Origin: Bacillus sp. CH30_1T
GTDB taxonomy: Bacteria; Bacillota; Bacilli; Bacillales; Bacillaceae_B
NCBI RefSeq assembly: GCF_008364765.1
Contig: NZ_VTUY01000005.1
Span: forward strand, 171,297-235,296
Length of the DNA: 64,000 bases
Direction: 5' to 3'
Below the pieces are notes generated by a model. That model saw nothing but the letters and a program-made list of their open reading frames with translations. It was not told where the DNA came from and did no database searches. Positions 1-8,980 of the stretch are shown here, in pieces. Each line of letters opens with the position of its first letter. Positions within the stretch are counted from its first letter, which is position 1. The position numbers and the translations under genes were made by a program.

Positions 1-951
1 AATCTGGGAAGCTTAATTGCTAAAAAAGTCGGCGATGAGAACGGACCTAAGATTATGGTGGCCGGACATCTTGATGAAGTCGGCTTCATGATCACTCAAA
101 TCGACAGCAAAGGGTTCCTGCGTTTTCAAACAGTAGGAGGCTGGTGGTCACAAGTCATGCTTGCCCAGCGAGTGACAATTGTGACGAGTAAAGGAGAAGT
201 AACAGGAGTGATCGGTTCAAAACCACCGCATATCCTGCCTCCGGAAGCCCGTAAAAAGCCGGTTGATATTAAAGATATGTTTATCGATATCGGAGCTTCA
301 AGCCGTGAAGAAGTACAGGAGTGGGGAGTAAAGCCGGGAGATATGGTTGTTCCGTATTTCGAATTCACGGTGATGAACAACGAAAAGATGCTTCTTGCAA
401 AAGCATGGGATAACCGTATCGGATGCGCGATTGCCATCGATGTACTGAAAAACCTGAAAGATCAAGATCATCCAAACGTGGTATATGGTGTAGGTACAGT
501 GCAGGAAGAAGTTGGACTGCGTGGAGCGAGAACGTCAGCAGCTAAGATCCAGCCTGACATTGCCTTTGGTGTAGATGTTGGAATTGCAGGAGATACACCT
601 GGCGTTTCTGACAAGGAAGCATCAAGTAAAATGGGTGAAGGCCCGCAAATCATCCTGTATGATGCATCCATGATTTCTCACAAAGGGCTTCGTGACTTTG
701 TGACAGATACAGCGGATGAACATAACATTCCGTATCAATTTGATTCCATTGCCGGTGGTGGAACGGATTCCGGTGCGATTCATTTAACGGCAAATGGAGT
801 CCCTGCTTTATCCATTACCATTGCAACCCGCTATATCCATTCCCATGCAGCAATGTTGCATCGTGATGATTATGAGAATGCGGTTAAACTGATTACAGAA
901 GTGATCAAGAAGTTAGATCAAGATACAGTGGCGAAGATTACATTTGATTGA
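1..951 (+). CDS. ysdC: M42 family metallo-aminopeptidase (YsdC-like), 5' end outside window
   Basis: The reading frame is open from the first base, so the N-terminus lies upstream; 316 residues are visible of a family usually near 360. Known role of M42 peptidases: dinuclear-metal aminopeptidases (glutamyl aminopeptidase/cellulase M type) acting on cytosolic peptides. Seen here are the metal-ligand motifs in order: [35 protein letters not shown] and a C-terminal [13 protein letters not shown]. An ATG at base 55 exists, but the conserved residues before it show that it is not the start. In B. subtilis ysdC precedes the sspI-ysgA-pheST region in the same way. A strong terminator follows. Family call is firm; the physiological substrate is not known. 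Confidence 0.93.
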   Translation, partial: NLGSLIAKKVGDENGPKIMVAGHLDEVGFMITQIDSKGFLRFQTVGGWWSQVMLAQRVTIVTSKGEVTGVIGSKPPHILPPEARKKPVDIKDMFIDIGASSREEVQEWGVKPGDMVVPYFEFTVMNNEKMLLAKAWDNRIGCAIAIDVLKNLKDQDHPNVVYGVGTVQEEVGLRGARTSAAKIQPDIAFGVDVGIAGDTPGVSDKEASSKMGEGPQIILYDASMISHKGLRDFVTDTADEHNIPYQFDSIAGGGTDSGAIHLTANGVPALSITIATRYIHSHAAMLHRDDYENAVKLITEVIKKLDQDTVAKITFD

Positions 952-963
952 TTGTAATGAAAG

Positions 964-993
964 AGAGACCCTATCGGATAAGGGTCTCTTTTT
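964..993 (+). terminator. Rho-independent terminator after the M42 peptidase gene
   Basis: A perfect 9-bp stem (AGAGACCCT/AGGGTCTCT, 964-972 with 981-989) is followed by a T run. It sits 13 bp after the stop codon. Confidence 0.9.
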
Positions 994-1014
994 CATGAGA
1001 TAGAGGAGCTGGCA

Positions 1015-1557
1015 TTAAAAAGTCATTTGATCAGCTAAGGTCATGTCAGCACCGATCGTTTTTTTAATAATGCGAATGGCGCTCTCATTGTCCTCGTCTG
1101 ACTCAGAAGCTATGCAATCTTTCGGTATCGAGATTTCATACTCTCTCATATAGGCATCATTGGCGGTGTAGAGTACACAGATATCTCCTGCGATTCCTGT
1201 TAGGATCAAGTGTTTTACATCCAATTGATGAAGCAGGATATCAAGTTGTGTCCCGAAAAAGCACGAATGCTTCGGTTTGATGATAAAATAGTCATCTGTA
1301 TCCGGGTGAAGTTTTTCGATTACGGTTTCTCCTTTTTTCTTGTTGCAATGCTCGATAATGTCATTCATATTGTCCTGCCATAGACCGTAGTTATCATTCA
1401 CATAAATGACCGGAATGTCGGATTCCTTCGCTATCTTCTTCAAGTCGCGAATATTATCTACAATCTTCAAAGTGTTTTCGTATAAATTCTCTCCACCTTG
1501 AAAATCAAAAGTATTAATCATGTCGATGATCAATAATGCGCTTTTCTTGTGACTCAT
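1015..1557 (-). CDS. Cysteine hydrolase, isochorismatase-like family
   Basis: A 180-aa protein with the isochorismatase-like hydrolase fold. The family's Asp-Lys-Cys triad can be placed at D12 (LLIIDMINTF), K94 (IIKPKHSCF) and C127 (GIAGDICVLYTANDA). Such enzymes cleave amides or vinyl ethers (nicotinamidase, N-carbamoyl hydrolases, isochorismatase); the substrate cannot be read from this sequence. I chose the ATG at 1557 because GGAAGGGG lies about 10 bases upstream and the fold begins there; a GTG at 1602 would add a 15-residue basic, non-conserved leader. It lies alone on the minus strand, convergent with the M42 gene, at a place where I do not recall such a gene in B. subtilis, so it looks like a lineage-specific insertion. 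Confidence 0.85.
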   Translation of the reverse strand: MSHKKSALLIIDMINTFDFQGGENLYENTLKIVDNIRDLKKIAKESDIPVIYVNDNYGLWQDNMNDIIEHCNKKKGETVIEKLHPDTDDYFIIKPKHSCFFGTQLDILLHQLDVKHLILTGIAGDICVLYTANDAYMREYEISIPKDCIASESDEDNESAIRIIKKTIGADMTLADQMTF

Positions 1558-1662
1558 ACATTCGTTTCCCCTTCCTTTACGTTTGTATATTTTAATTACC
1601 ACTGAAAGAGATGGATTAAAACAAAATGGGGAAAACTATTAATGTGGTGGCTGCATATCAAA

Positions 1663-1698
1663 TCATAAAATAAGGGCAACCCATGTTAAGGGTTACCC
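1663..1698 (-). terminator. Terminator of sspI (minus strand)
   Basis: Read on the minus strand, GGGTAACCC pairs with GGGTTGCCC (one G-T pair; 1674-1698) and is followed by a T-rich tail, seven bases past the sspI stop codon. Confidence 0.75.
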
Positions 1699-1704
1699 AT
1701 GTTA

Positions 1705-1926
1705 TTACTGTGTTTGTTGCTGCTGTAATGATTCTTCTAATGTTTCGAGGACCATTTTTTGTTCCTGGGGATCTGCGTTTTGCCAGAAGACTTCAAGAAG
1801 TACCCCCAGTCCAGGAAGGGTTTTTTCTTCTCCGCCTTGGATTGCATCGACGATGGTGTCTCTCAGTTCGTCCTGGTTGTTACCAGATACGTTGTGTATG
1901 ATTGCTTTTCGTAAGTTAAGATTCAT
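1705..1926 (-). CDS. sspI: Small acid-soluble spore protein SspI
   Basis: A 73-aa protein starting [15 protein letters not shown] and containing [20 protein letters not shown], which I recognise as the SspI core; the B. subtilis protein is 71 aa. SspI is a minor SASP made in the forespore and packed in the dormant spore. The start at 1926 is supported by AAGGAGAAA six bases upstream; an upstream in-frame start at 1962 would add twelve residues without conservation. In B. subtilis the gene also lies next to ysgA and pheS. Forespore SigG control is expected from the family; I saw only a weak promoter candidate. The glutamine-rich C-terminus (LQQQQTQ) is a small local difference. Confidence 0.93.
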   Translation of the reverse strand: MNLNLRKAIIHNVSGNNQDELRDTIVDAIQGGEEKTLPGLGVLLEVFWQNADPQEQKMVLETLEESLQQQQTQ

Positions 1927-2049
1927 CACACATTTCTCCTTTTTGATAGTTGAGGAATTCATTGTTATCTTGTCTCAAATTGAATTTATTATGTAGGAAA
2001 GTTAAGGTATAATGAGACCCTGAATAGTAATTAAAAGGAGCGGATACGA

Positions 2050-2811
2050 TTGAAGTATATTCAATCCTCGAAAAATCCTGTTGTGAAGCAGTGGAAGAAG
2101 TTATTGACCAAAAAAGAACGGGATCTCACTCGTACATACATAGTTGAAGGCTTTCACCTGGTGGAAGAAGCCTTAAAGCAAGAGGATTCGGTCCTTGAAC
2201 TTATAGTCGTGGAAGGAACCGATCTCCCGCAAAAATGGACCGTAGCCTCCGTTACCATGACGATGGTATCAGAAGAGGTCGGTAAAGCCTTGACGGATAC
2301 CGAGACACCACAAGGAGTTTTCGCTGTTTGTAAGCAGAGAGAAGATGAACATAACATTGAAAAAGCGGCAACATTCATGCTATTAGATGGCCTTCAGGAT
2401 CCCGGGAATATCGGGACGATCATTCGTACAGCTGATGCAGCGGGTATTGATATGGTCGTGTTAGGCAAGGGTACTGTTGACCCCTATAACCCTAAGGTAT
2501 TGCGGTCTGCACAAGGAGGTCACTTTCATATTCCGATTATCAGAAGGGATCTCAATGAAACCATTTCGAAATTGAAAGAACGGGACATCCCTGTATACGG
2601 GACAGCTCTTGAAAATGGTGTTGAGTATACAACGGTCAATCCTCAATCTTCATATGCTCTTATAGTAGGTAACGAAGGGAATGGTATGTCGAAAGACCTC
2701 TTAACTGAAACCGATCAGAATCTCTATATTCCCGTTTATGGGAAAAGCGAATCGTTAAATGTAGCGATTGCTGCGGGAGTTTTATTATACTATTTTAAAA
2801 ATGGGCAGTGA
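2050..2811 (+). CDS. rlmP: SPOUT (TrmH/SpoU) rRNA 2'-O-methyltransferase RlmP/YsgA
   Basis: A 253-aa protein with an N-terminal substrate-binding segment (about residues 1-95) and a C-terminal SpoU domain. The three SpoU motifs are visible: DPGNIGTIIRTADAAG, ALIVGNEGNGMS, and LYIPVYGKSESLNVAIAAGV, which form the trefoil-knot SAM site. The syntenic B. subtilis gene ysgA has been reported as rlmP, which 2'-O-methylates a 23S rRNA A-loop guanosine; I infer the same role from position and length. Start is TTG, preceded by AAAAGGAGCGG. There is no terminator before the pheS promoter, so read-through into the T-box leader is possible. Confidence 0.9.
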   Translation: MKYIQSSKNPVVKQWKKLLTKKERDLTRTYIVEGFHLVEEALKQEDSVLELIVVEGTDLPQKWTVASVTMTMVSEEVGKALTDTETPQGVFAVCKQREDEHNIEKAATFMLLDGLQDPGNIGTIIRTADAAGIDMVVLGKGTVDPYNPKVLRSAQGGHFHIPIIRRDLNETISKLKERDIPVYGTALENGVEYTTVNPQSSYALIVGNEGNGMSKDLLTETDQNLYIPVYGKSESLNVAIAAGVLLYYFKNGQ

Positions 2812-2826
2812 ATTTCTTGAAAAGGT

Positions 2827-2855
2827 TTGAAATTTGCCTGGAAATTCACTATAAT
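2827..2855 (+). promoter_or_regulatory. SigA-type promoter of pheST
   Basis: TTGAAA (2827-2832), a 17-bp spacer and TATAAT (2850-2855) lie just after the rlmP stop codon and just before the T-box leader. Confidence 0.8.
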
Positions 2856-2861
2856 AATGCA

Positions 2862-3127
2862 CATATAACTTAAAAAACGTTGAAAGAGGAAAGTAGCACA
2901 TGACCTTCTTTAAGGGAGAGAATGCCCTGGACTGAAAGCATTCTTAGGAACGCATGATGTGAAGATTTCACCTCTCGAGTTGGCATCGGGACCATTCATT
3001 TGATGAATGTAAAGATGCTCCGGCAAAGCCGTTATCCGAATGAAGTGAGTATGTCTGCCTATGGATATACTTATAAGGGTGGTACCGCGATATAAACCTC
3101 GTCCCTTTTGGGGATGGGGTTTTTTTA
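2862..3127 (+). promoter_or_regulatory. T-box leader (phenylalanine) controlling pheST
   Basis: The leader holds the invariant T-box sequence AAGGGTGGTACCGCG (3075-3089), followed directly by an intrinsic terminator (AAACCTCGTCCC with GGGGATGGGGTTT, then seven T). Uncharged tRNA binding to the specifier and T-box should favour the antiterminator. A TTC triplet in GAAGATTTCACC (around 2960-2971) is the likely Phe specifier, which fits the downstream gene; I assigned it by eye. No ORF is expected here. Confidence 0.93.
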
Positions 3128-3187
3128 TTTGTTTTAAAACCATCAGTACGATCATTCGGACGATATACATTAAAGGAGGAAGTATAA

Positions 3188-4225
3188 ATGGAGGACAAAT
3201 TACGATCCCTTCAACAAGAAGCAATCGAAAAAGTGAACGAAGCACAGGACTTAAAAGAACTGAACATTATCCGTGTAGCTTACCTGGGTAAAAAAGGACC
3301 TGTAACCGAAGCCTTAAAAGGAATGGGCAAACTTTCAGCAGAAGAACGTCCTAAAATGGGAGCCCTTGCGAATGAAGTTCGTGGAGCCATAACAGAAACC
3401 ATTGAAGCGAAGCAGGCCGTGCTTGAAAAAGAAGCGGTTGAAAAGAAGCTTCAATCTGAAACGATCGATGTTACGTTACCAGGGCGCCCTGTTAAAAAGG
3501 GAAATCATCATCCGCTCACGATGATTGTGGAAGAAATTGAAGATTTATTTATCGGAATGGGCTATACCGTTGCTGAAGGACCGGAAGTGGAGAAGGATTA
3601 TTATAATTTTGAAGCTCTGAACCTTCCCAAGGGACACCCGGCCCGAGATATGCAGGATTCCTTCTATATTACTGAAGAAACCCTGCTGCGTACTCATACT
3701 TCTCCTGTTCAAGCAAGAACGATGGAACTGGCGAAAGGCAAAGGACCAATTAAAATTATTTGTCCAGGGAAAGTGTATCGTCGTGATACAGATGACGCAA
3801 CACACTCTCATCAATTCACTCAAATTGAGGGGCTCGTCATTGATGAAGACATCCGCATGAGTGACCTGAAAGGAACCCTTCAGGTATTTGCGAAAAAGAT
3901 GTTTGGCGAGGACCGTGAAATCCGCTTGCGCCCAAGCTTCTTCCCGTTTACAGAGCCTTCAGTCGAAATGGATATCTCATGTAAAATATGTGGTGGAAAA
4001 GGCTGTCGCGTATGTAAAGGAACTGGATGGATCGAAATTCTCGGAGCAGGAATGGTTCACCCGAACGTACTCGAAATGGCAGGGTTTGATTCACAGAAAT
4101 ACACAGGCTTCGCATTCGGAATGGGACCTGAACGTATTGCCATGCTGAAATACGGAATCGATGATATCCGTCATTTCTACACAAACGACACGCGCTTTGT
4201 CACTCAGTTCGGAACAGAAGAGTAA
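3188..4225 (+). CDS. pheS: Phenylalanyl-tRNA synthetase alpha subunit
   Basis: A 345-aa class II synthetase subunit (344 aa in B. subtilis). It has an N-terminal coiled coil (about 1-85), then the catalytic core: motif 2 region with [10 protein letters not shown] and [19 protein letters not shown], the [12 protein letters not shown] strand, and motif 3 [17 protein letters not shown] near the C-terminus. It pairs with PheT as an alpha2-beta2 tetramer to charge tRNA-Phe. Start ATG has AAAGGAGGAAG upstream. pheT follows after 27 bp, so the two form one T-box-controlled operon. Confidence 0.98.
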   Translation: MEDKLRSLQQEAIEKVNEAQDLKELNIIRVAYLGKKGPVTEALKGMGKLSAEERPKMGALANEVRGAITETIEAKQAVLEKEAVEKKLQSETIDVTLPGRPVKKGNHHPLTMIVEEIEDLFIGMGYTVAEGPEVEKDYYNFEALNLPKGHPARDMQDSFYITEETLLRTHTSPVQARTMELAKGKGPIKIICPGKVYRRDTDDATHSHQFTQIEGLVIDEDIRMSDLKGTLQVFAKKMFGEDREIRLRPSFFPFTEPSVEMDISCKICGGKGCRVCKGTGWIEILGAGMVHPNVLEMAGFDSQKYTGFAFGMGPERIAMLKYGIDDIRHFYTNDTRFVTQFGTEE

Positions 4226-4252
4226 AAGAAAATCGATAGGAGGTACTAACAC

Positions 4253-6667
4253 ATGTTTGTTTCATATAAATGGTTAGAAAATTATGTTGACTTATCAGGT
4301 GTCACACCTGAAGAGTTAGCAGAGAAGATTACAAGAAGCGGGATTGAAGTTGAAGGTGTTGAACGAATCGGGGAAGAAATCAAAAATGTGGTAGTCGGTC
4401 ATGTTTTACAATGTGAGCCACATCCTGATGCGGATAAATTAAATAAATGCTTAGTGGATGCAGGAGAGGAAGAACCAGTTCAAATCATTTGCGGAGCACC
4501 AAACGTGGCAATAGGTCAAAAAGTGGCTGTCGCAAAGGTTGGAGCGGTCCTGCCGGGTAACTTCAAAATCAAGAAAGCCAAGCTTCGTGGTGAAGCATCT
4601 CACGGGATGATTTGTTCCCTGCAAGAGCTTGGAGTAGAAGGAAAGCTTGTACCGAAAGAACATGCAGAGGGAATTTATGTGTTCTCGGATGATGCTGAAG
4701 TAGGCAGAGATGCAGTGGAATTATTGAATCTTGATGATGCGATTCTGGAATTGGGCTTAACGCCTAATCGTTCTGATTGCTTAAGCATGCTGGGAGTTGC
4801 GTATGAAGTAGCAGCAATTATGGATCGTGAAGTCAAGCTTCCCCAAACGGAGTTATCCGAAGGCAGTGAAAAGGCGTCGGATTATGTATCGGTAAAAGTG
4901 GAAGCGAAAGAAGATAATCCTCTATACGGAGCTAAAATCATCAAAGATGTAAAAATCGGTCCATCTCCATTATGGATGCAAAATGTGTTGATCTCAGCCG
5001 GGATCCGACCACATAATAACGTAGTCGATATTACGAACTATGTTTTATTGGAATATGGTCAGCCTCTTCACGCATTTGATTACGACCGACTTGGTTCAAA
5101 GGAGATCCTTGTCCGTCGTGCGATTGATGGGGAGGCATTTGTCACACTTGATGATGCAGAAAGAACCTTATCAAGCAGCCAGCTTGTCATTACGAATGGG
5201 ACGGAGCCGGTCGCTCTTGCAGGAGTGATGGGTGGAGCGAATTCTGAGGTTAAAAACGATACAACGACTGTCCTTCTTGAGGCAGCTTATTTCACCGGTG
5301 CGATTGTCAGAGGAGCCTCCAAAGATCACGGACTGCGAAGTGAAGCGAGCACACGATATGAAAAGGGAGTCGATCCTGATCGTGTCCTGAAAGCAGGGGA
5401 GAGAGCTGCGCAACTGATGGCTGAATATGCACAGGGGAAAGTGCTTGAAGGAACGGTACTATTTAATGAACTTGAAGTTGAGCCTGTGAAGGTAGAGATT
5501 ACGTTAGAAAAAATCAATTCTTCACTAGGAACATCCATTTCAGCTGACACAGTTGTAGATATCTTCCGCCGACTTCAATTTGATGTAGAAGTCAATGGAG
5601 AAACGTTTGTTGTAACGGCTCCTACAAGAAGAGGGGATATTACCATACCTGAAGATTTACTTGAAGAAGTGGCACGTCTTTTCGGTTATGATAACCTTCC
5701 GCTGACTCTTCCAAAGGGAGAATCAACACCCGGTGGACTTTCGAATCATCAGTTGAAACGCCGTACGGTTCGTCGTTATTTAGAGGGGGCAGGACTCCTC
5801 CAAGGGATTACGTATTCTTTAACAAACGATAAGAAAGCAACACAATATGCCCTGGACGTAAGAGAGCCTGTCCGTTTATTGATGCCAATGAGTGAAGAGC
5901 GAAGCAATCTCCGCCTAAGCATCATTCCACAGCTTCTTGAAGTGCTTTCGTACAATAAAGCACGTCAAAATGACTCACTTGCCTTTTATGAAGTGGGATC
6001 CATTTTCTTACAGGAACCAGGAGAAGAGCTGCCTAAAGAAGAGGAGCATATTGCAGGGGCTATTACGGGCCTTTGGCATCTGCATCCTTGGCAGGGAGAG
6101 AAGAAGCCTGCTGACTTCTATGTTGCGAAAGGAATCCTGGAAGGACTGTTCGAAGAAATCGGCGTTTCTGAAGCCATCTCTTACCGCCAGGCAGTGGTAG
6201 ATGGCATGCACCCGGGAAGAACGGCTGAAATTCTATTGGACAATGAAGTCATCGGTTATGTAGGAGCGATTCATCCGGAAGCGGAAAAAGAGTTGGACCT
6301 GAACGAAACCTACGTGTTCGAACTGAAGGCATCTCCAATCTTCCATTACGTAAAACCGGCATTAAGCTACACGCCAATCCCTCGTCATCCATCGATTACA
6401 AGAGATATCGCCCTAGTAGTGGATACAGATGTGAAAGCGGGAGAGTTGGAATCCATTATTAAAGACGCAGGAGGCAAGCTTCTGAAAGAAGTTTCAGTCT
6501 TCGATCTTTATGAAGGGGAACATATGGAAGCAGGCAAGAAATCCATTGCGTTCTCGTTAAAATACTTCGATCCGGCTAAGACATTAACGGATGAAGAAGT
6601 GGTTAAAGTACATGATAAAGTACTGCAAACAGTGAAGGAAAAAGCCGGAGCAGAGTTGAGAGGATAA
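4253..6667 (+). CDS. pheT: Phenylalanyl-tRNA synthetase beta subunit
   Basis: An 804-aa protein, the length expected for Bacillus PheT. Domains in order: tRNA-binding EMAP/tRBD domain (about 40-150, with [19 protein letters not shown]), B3/B4 editing domain (about 210-390; [22 protein letters not shown]), B5 domain (about 410-480), a catalytic-like core, and a C-terminal ferredoxin-fold anticodon-binding domain (about 710-804; [14 protein letters not shown]). It binds tRNA-Phe and hydrolyses mischarged Tyr-tRNA. Preceded by AGGAGGT. A terminator follows 16 bp after the stop. Confidence 0.98.
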   Translation: MFVSYKWLENYVDLSGVTPEELAEKITRSGIEVEGVERIGEEIKNVVVGHVLQCEPHPDADKLNKCLVDAGEEEPVQIICGAPNVAIGQKVAVAKVGAVLPGNFKIKKAKLRGEASHGMICSLQELGVEGKLVPKEHAEGIYVFSDDAEVGRDAVELLNLDDAILELGLTPNRSDCLSMLGVAYEVAAIMDREVKLPQTELSEGSEKASDYVSVKVEAKEDNPLYGAKIIKDVKIGPSPLWMQNVLISAGIRPHNNVVDITNYVLLEYGQPLHAFDYDRLGSKEILVRRAIDGEAFVTLDDAERTLSSSQLVITNGTEPVALAGVMGGANSEVKNDTTTVLLEAAYFTGAIVRGASKDHGLRSEASTRYEKGVDPDRVLKAGERAAQLMAEYAQGKVLEGTVLFNELEVEPVKVEITLEKINSSLGTSISADTVVDIFRRLQFDVEVNGETFVVTAPTRRGDITIPEDLLEEVARLFGYDNLPLTLPKGESTPGGLSNHQLKRRTVRRYLEGAGLLQGITYSLTNDKKATQYALDVREPVRLLMPMSEERSNLRLSIIPQLLEVLSYNKARQNDSLAFYEVGSIFLQEPGEELPKEEEHIAGAITGLWHLHPWQGEKKPADFYVAKGILEGLFEEIGVSEAISYRQAVVDGMHPGRTAEILLDNEVIGYVGAIHPEAEKELDLNETYVFELKASPIFHYVKPALSYTPIPRHPSITRDIALVVDTDVKAGELESIIKDAGGKLLKEVSVFDLYEGEHMEAGKKSIAFSLKYFDPAKTLTDEEVVKVHDKVLQTVKEKAGAELRG

Positions 6668-6683
6668 TACAGCTCAAAGTGGA

Positions 6684-6713
6684 AGGTGTCAGACAATGGT
6701 CTGGCACCTTTTT
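6684..6713 (+). terminator. Terminator of pheST
   Basis: An 11-bp stem (AGGTGTCAGAC/GTCTGGCACCT, one G-T pair) with a four-base loop is followed by TTTTT. Confidence 0.9.
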
Positions 6714-6752
6714 GCTGTTTGGAGGTGGTTTTGCCTGTTAAAAATGAACGAA

Positions 6753-6869
6753 TTTTAACAGGAGAATATTTCGGAAATTTTAACAGGTGAATATTGAAGT
6801 AAATTCAACAGGAGAATATTCCGGAAATTTCAACAGTTAAATATCGTTCGTAATTCAACTGCTGAATCC
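6753..6869 (+). repeat. Degenerate tandem repeat, four and a half units of 24-26 bp
   Basis: Units start at 6753, 6778, 6804, 6828 and 6854. The consensus is roughly TTYAACAGGWGAATATT followed by a CGGAAA-like tail. The fifth unit is partial. An inverted copy of the unit's beginning (CTGTTAAAA, 6735-6743) lies just upstream and pairs with TTTTAACAG at 6753-6761. The block fills the gap between the convergent pheT and rnhC terminators and has no convincing ORF or ribosome binding site. Function unknown. Confidence 0.75.
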
Positions 6870-6895
6870 AAGGTAGAACCACCAACCAAAGAGAA

Positions 6896-6922
6896 ATCCC
6901 CACCGGAATAACCGATGGGGAT
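6896..6922 (-). terminator. Terminator of rnhC (minus strand)
   Basis: On the minus strand ATCCCCATCGG pairs with CCGGTGGGGAT around a five-base loop (one G-T pair). The T tail is short (TTTCTC), so termination strength is uncertain. Confidence 0.7.
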
Positions 6923-6927
6923 ATCAT

Positions 6928-7851
6928 TTATTTCCTGGCTAACTTTATCGCCTTTTCACTATTCGCAAAATGCCATTTCGTCATAGACTTCAGTTCTTCA
7001 ATCCCTTTTCGCTTAATGATTTTCGCAGCTGCAATGTCTACGTGCTTACCGGCACCTTTAGGTATCTCGACACCAGCTTTTTCACTCAATTTGTCCATTT
7101 CCTTTAAGAAGGCATAACGGGCAATAATCGAGGCAGCGGCTACAGCTAGATGGATGCTTTCACCTTTTGTGCTGAAATACACGCGGTCACGTTGGATTTT
7201 CTTTTGTGCAGAAACATGTTTGTAGTATGTATTCTTTTCAACAAACTGATCAATCAATATTCCTTCAGGTAGTTCCGGGGCCATTTTTTCCAACAGATTC
7301 AGGATCGCCTGATTGTGCAAGAGAGCCTTCATCTTCCCCTGCGTCATTCCTTTTGCTTGCATCGCGTTGTATTTAGGGTTATGCAGGATGAGTAATGAAT
7401 ACGGAATCACGGCTATTAAATCCCTGGCTATTTTGATGATTTGAGGGTCGGATAAATTTTTAGAATCCTTTACTCCTAGTTCCATCATAAGTGGAAGGTG
7501 CTCTCTCTTCACGTAAGCACTTACCACCGTGATCGGTCCGAAGAAGTCGCCTGTGCCCACTTCATCTGATCCGATGACAGACCAGTCGGCGAAGTTTTCA
7601 GGCAGTGTCGTCGTTCCCTTGGAAGGTGATTTTACCTTTGGAGGTTCGCTGCTGCCCCACTGACTTGATTCTCCTTCTCCGTTAGTTCCTTGAAACAATA
7701 CTTTCCCCGATTTATAGGCAGTGATCGTACAGCCGGATGGCTTTGCTACAAAAACGGCACCCGGTGGCAGTTTGTCCGTTAATACGTTTTTGTAGTGGCC
7801 TTTCATTTTCTCGATTGTTTCTTTGTTTACTTGAATGACGGTATTAGCCAA
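6928..7851 (-). CDS. rnhC: Ribonuclease HIII
   Basis: A 307-aa protein with an N-terminal TBP-like DUF3378 domain (about 1-85) and a C-terminal type 2 RNase H domain. The catalytic signature SDEVGTGDFFGP (about 94-105) supplies the Asp-Glu pair, with further acidic ligands in ELGVKDSKNL and ILIDQF. RNase HIII removes RNA from RNA-DNA hybrids and can process R-loops and replication intermediates. It lies on the minus strand, divergent from zapA, as in B. subtilis. The ATG at 7851 has GAGAGAGA upstream. Confidence 0.96.
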   Translation of the reverse strand: MANTVIQVNKETIEKMKGHYKNVLTDKLPPGAVFVAKPSGCTITAYKSGKVLFQGTNGEGESSQWGSSEPPKVKSPSKGTTTLPENFADWSVIGSDEVGTGDFFGPITVVSAYVKREHLPLMMELGVKDSKNLSDPQIIKIARDLIAVIPYSLLILHNPKYNAMQAKGMTQGKMKALLHNQAILNLLEKMAPELPEGILIDQFVEKNTYYKHVSAQKKIQRDRVYFSTKGESIHLAVAAASIIARYAFLKEMDKLSEKAGVEIPKGAGKHVDIAAAKIIKRKGIEELKSMTKWHFANSEKAIKLARK

Positions 7852-7983
7852 GTCTCTCTCTCCTTATGACAAAATTCTTGTATATAATAAAAAATGTGAG
7901 CTAATATGACAAATTCCTTCCAAAATCAAAAGATTTCGTGGTATGATTATGTTTAGGATTCTTATGAATGGGGGGCTTTCAGG

Positions 7984-8244
7984 TTGTCTGAACAACAAAA
8001 AAATCGCACCACTATAGACATATATGGTCAACAATATACGATTGTTGGGACTGAATCAACTAGTCAAATCCGATTTGTTTGTACTAAAGTGGATGACAAG
8101 ATGAGAGAAATAAACTCCATGAATCCATCTCTCGACACTAGCAGGCTCGCCGTTCTGACTGCGGTGAATGCCGTAAATGATTATCTCAAACTACAAGAAA
8201 AGTTTGAGGAGCTGGAACGAGAAATCAAACGTTTAAAGGATTGA
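7984..8244 (+). CDS. zapA: Cell division protein ZapA
   Basis: An 86-aa protein (B. subtilis ZapA: 85 aa) with the globular head ([17 protein letters not shown], about 7-25) and a C-terminal coiled coil ([17 protein letters not shown]). ZapA bundles FtsZ filaments at the division ring. Start is TTG, with GGGGGG about 8 bases upstream. The cvpA-like gene begins six bases after the stop, so the two are co-transcribed. Confidence 0.95.
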   Translation: MSEQQKNRTTIDIYGQQYTIVGTESTSQIRFVCTKVDDKMREINSMNPSLDTSRLAVLTAVNAVNDYLKLQEKFEELEREIKRLKD

Positions 8245-8250
8245 AAAAAG

Positions 8251-8790
8251 ATGCTGGATTTAGCTTTGTTGATCATCCTGGTGATAGGATTTTTAATAGG
8301 TTTAAAACGTGGATTCATTTTGCAAGTGGTCCACATATTCGGATTTATTGTTTCTTTTATTGTAGCATACATATATTATGATCAGCTTGCACCGAAGTTA
8401 ACATTATGGATTCCTTACCCTGTATTGGACGAGCAATCCACATTGAATATGATTTTTGAATCGACCAATTTAGATCAGGCTTATTATCGTGTGATCGCAT
8501 TTGCAATGATTTTCTTCGCAGTCCGGATCATTCTGCAAATCATTGGATCGATGCTCGATTTTGTCGCACATCTTCCTCTATTAAAGCAGTTGAATGTTCT
8601 TGGCGGAGGGATATTAGGCTTTATTGAAGCATACTTAATGATCTTCATTCTATTATTTATTGCCGTATTGTTGCCGATCGAGTCGGTTCAAACATTCATT
8701 AATAACTCATTTATTGCGCAAGCGATGGTTAAACATACGCCTGTTTTCTCTGATTTGGTGAAATCTTGGTGGATTGAATATGTAGCCTGA
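8251..8790 (+). CDS. CvpA-family membrane protein (YshB-like)
   Basis: A 179-aa integral membrane protein with about four hydrophobic helices (roughly residues 2-22, 26-46, 80-100 and 118-145). The first segment, LIILVIGFLIGLKRGFILQ, is typical of the CvpA/colicin V production family. The family is linked to envelope function, but no biochemical activity is established. It is syntenic with B. subtilis yshB, between zapA and polX. A large hairpin with a T run follows. Confidence 0.85.
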   Translation: MLDLALLIILVIGFLIGLKRGFILQVVHIFGFIVSFIVAYIYYDQLAPKLTLWIPYPVLDEQSTLNMIFESTNLDQAYYRVIAFAMIFFAVRIILQIIGSMLDFVAHLPLLKQLNVLGGGILGFIEAYLMIFILLFIAVLLPIESVQTFINNSFIAQAMVKHTPVFSDLVKSWWIEYVA

Positions 8791-8798
8791 AGAAGGGG

Positions 8799-8880
8799 CT
8801 GACTATAAGTATGCAATTCAAATTCGTTAGGGATGCCTTAGTGAATTTGTTCATCTTATAAGTCAGTCTTTTTTCTTTTT
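8799..8880 (+). terminator. Long hairpin terminator after the cvpA-like gene
   Basis: CTGACTATAAG (8799-8809) pairs with CTTATAAGTCAG (8855-8866) with one bulge. An inner arm CAAATTC/GAATTTG lies in the loop, and a T-rich run follows. The arm length is greater than in a standard terminator, but the arrangement fits termination. Confidence 0.7.
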
Positions 8881-8980
8881 ATATCAATTTTGCTACTATA
8901 TAGATGGGGTCGTTTTGCTTTTGCAAGGGACGAAGTTTTAAAGGTCCTAATTGTTAATTCTAAGATAGTAGGTGAATCTC

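Noticed and set aside
1683-1901. Plus-strand ORF of 72 codons opposite sspI
   Set aside because: It is antisense to a clear SspI gene, lacks a ribosome binding site and starts within the sspI terminator region.
6753-6869. The 25-bp repeats as a CRISPR array
   Set aside because: Units are contiguous, degenerate and without unique spacers, and there are no cas genes nearby.
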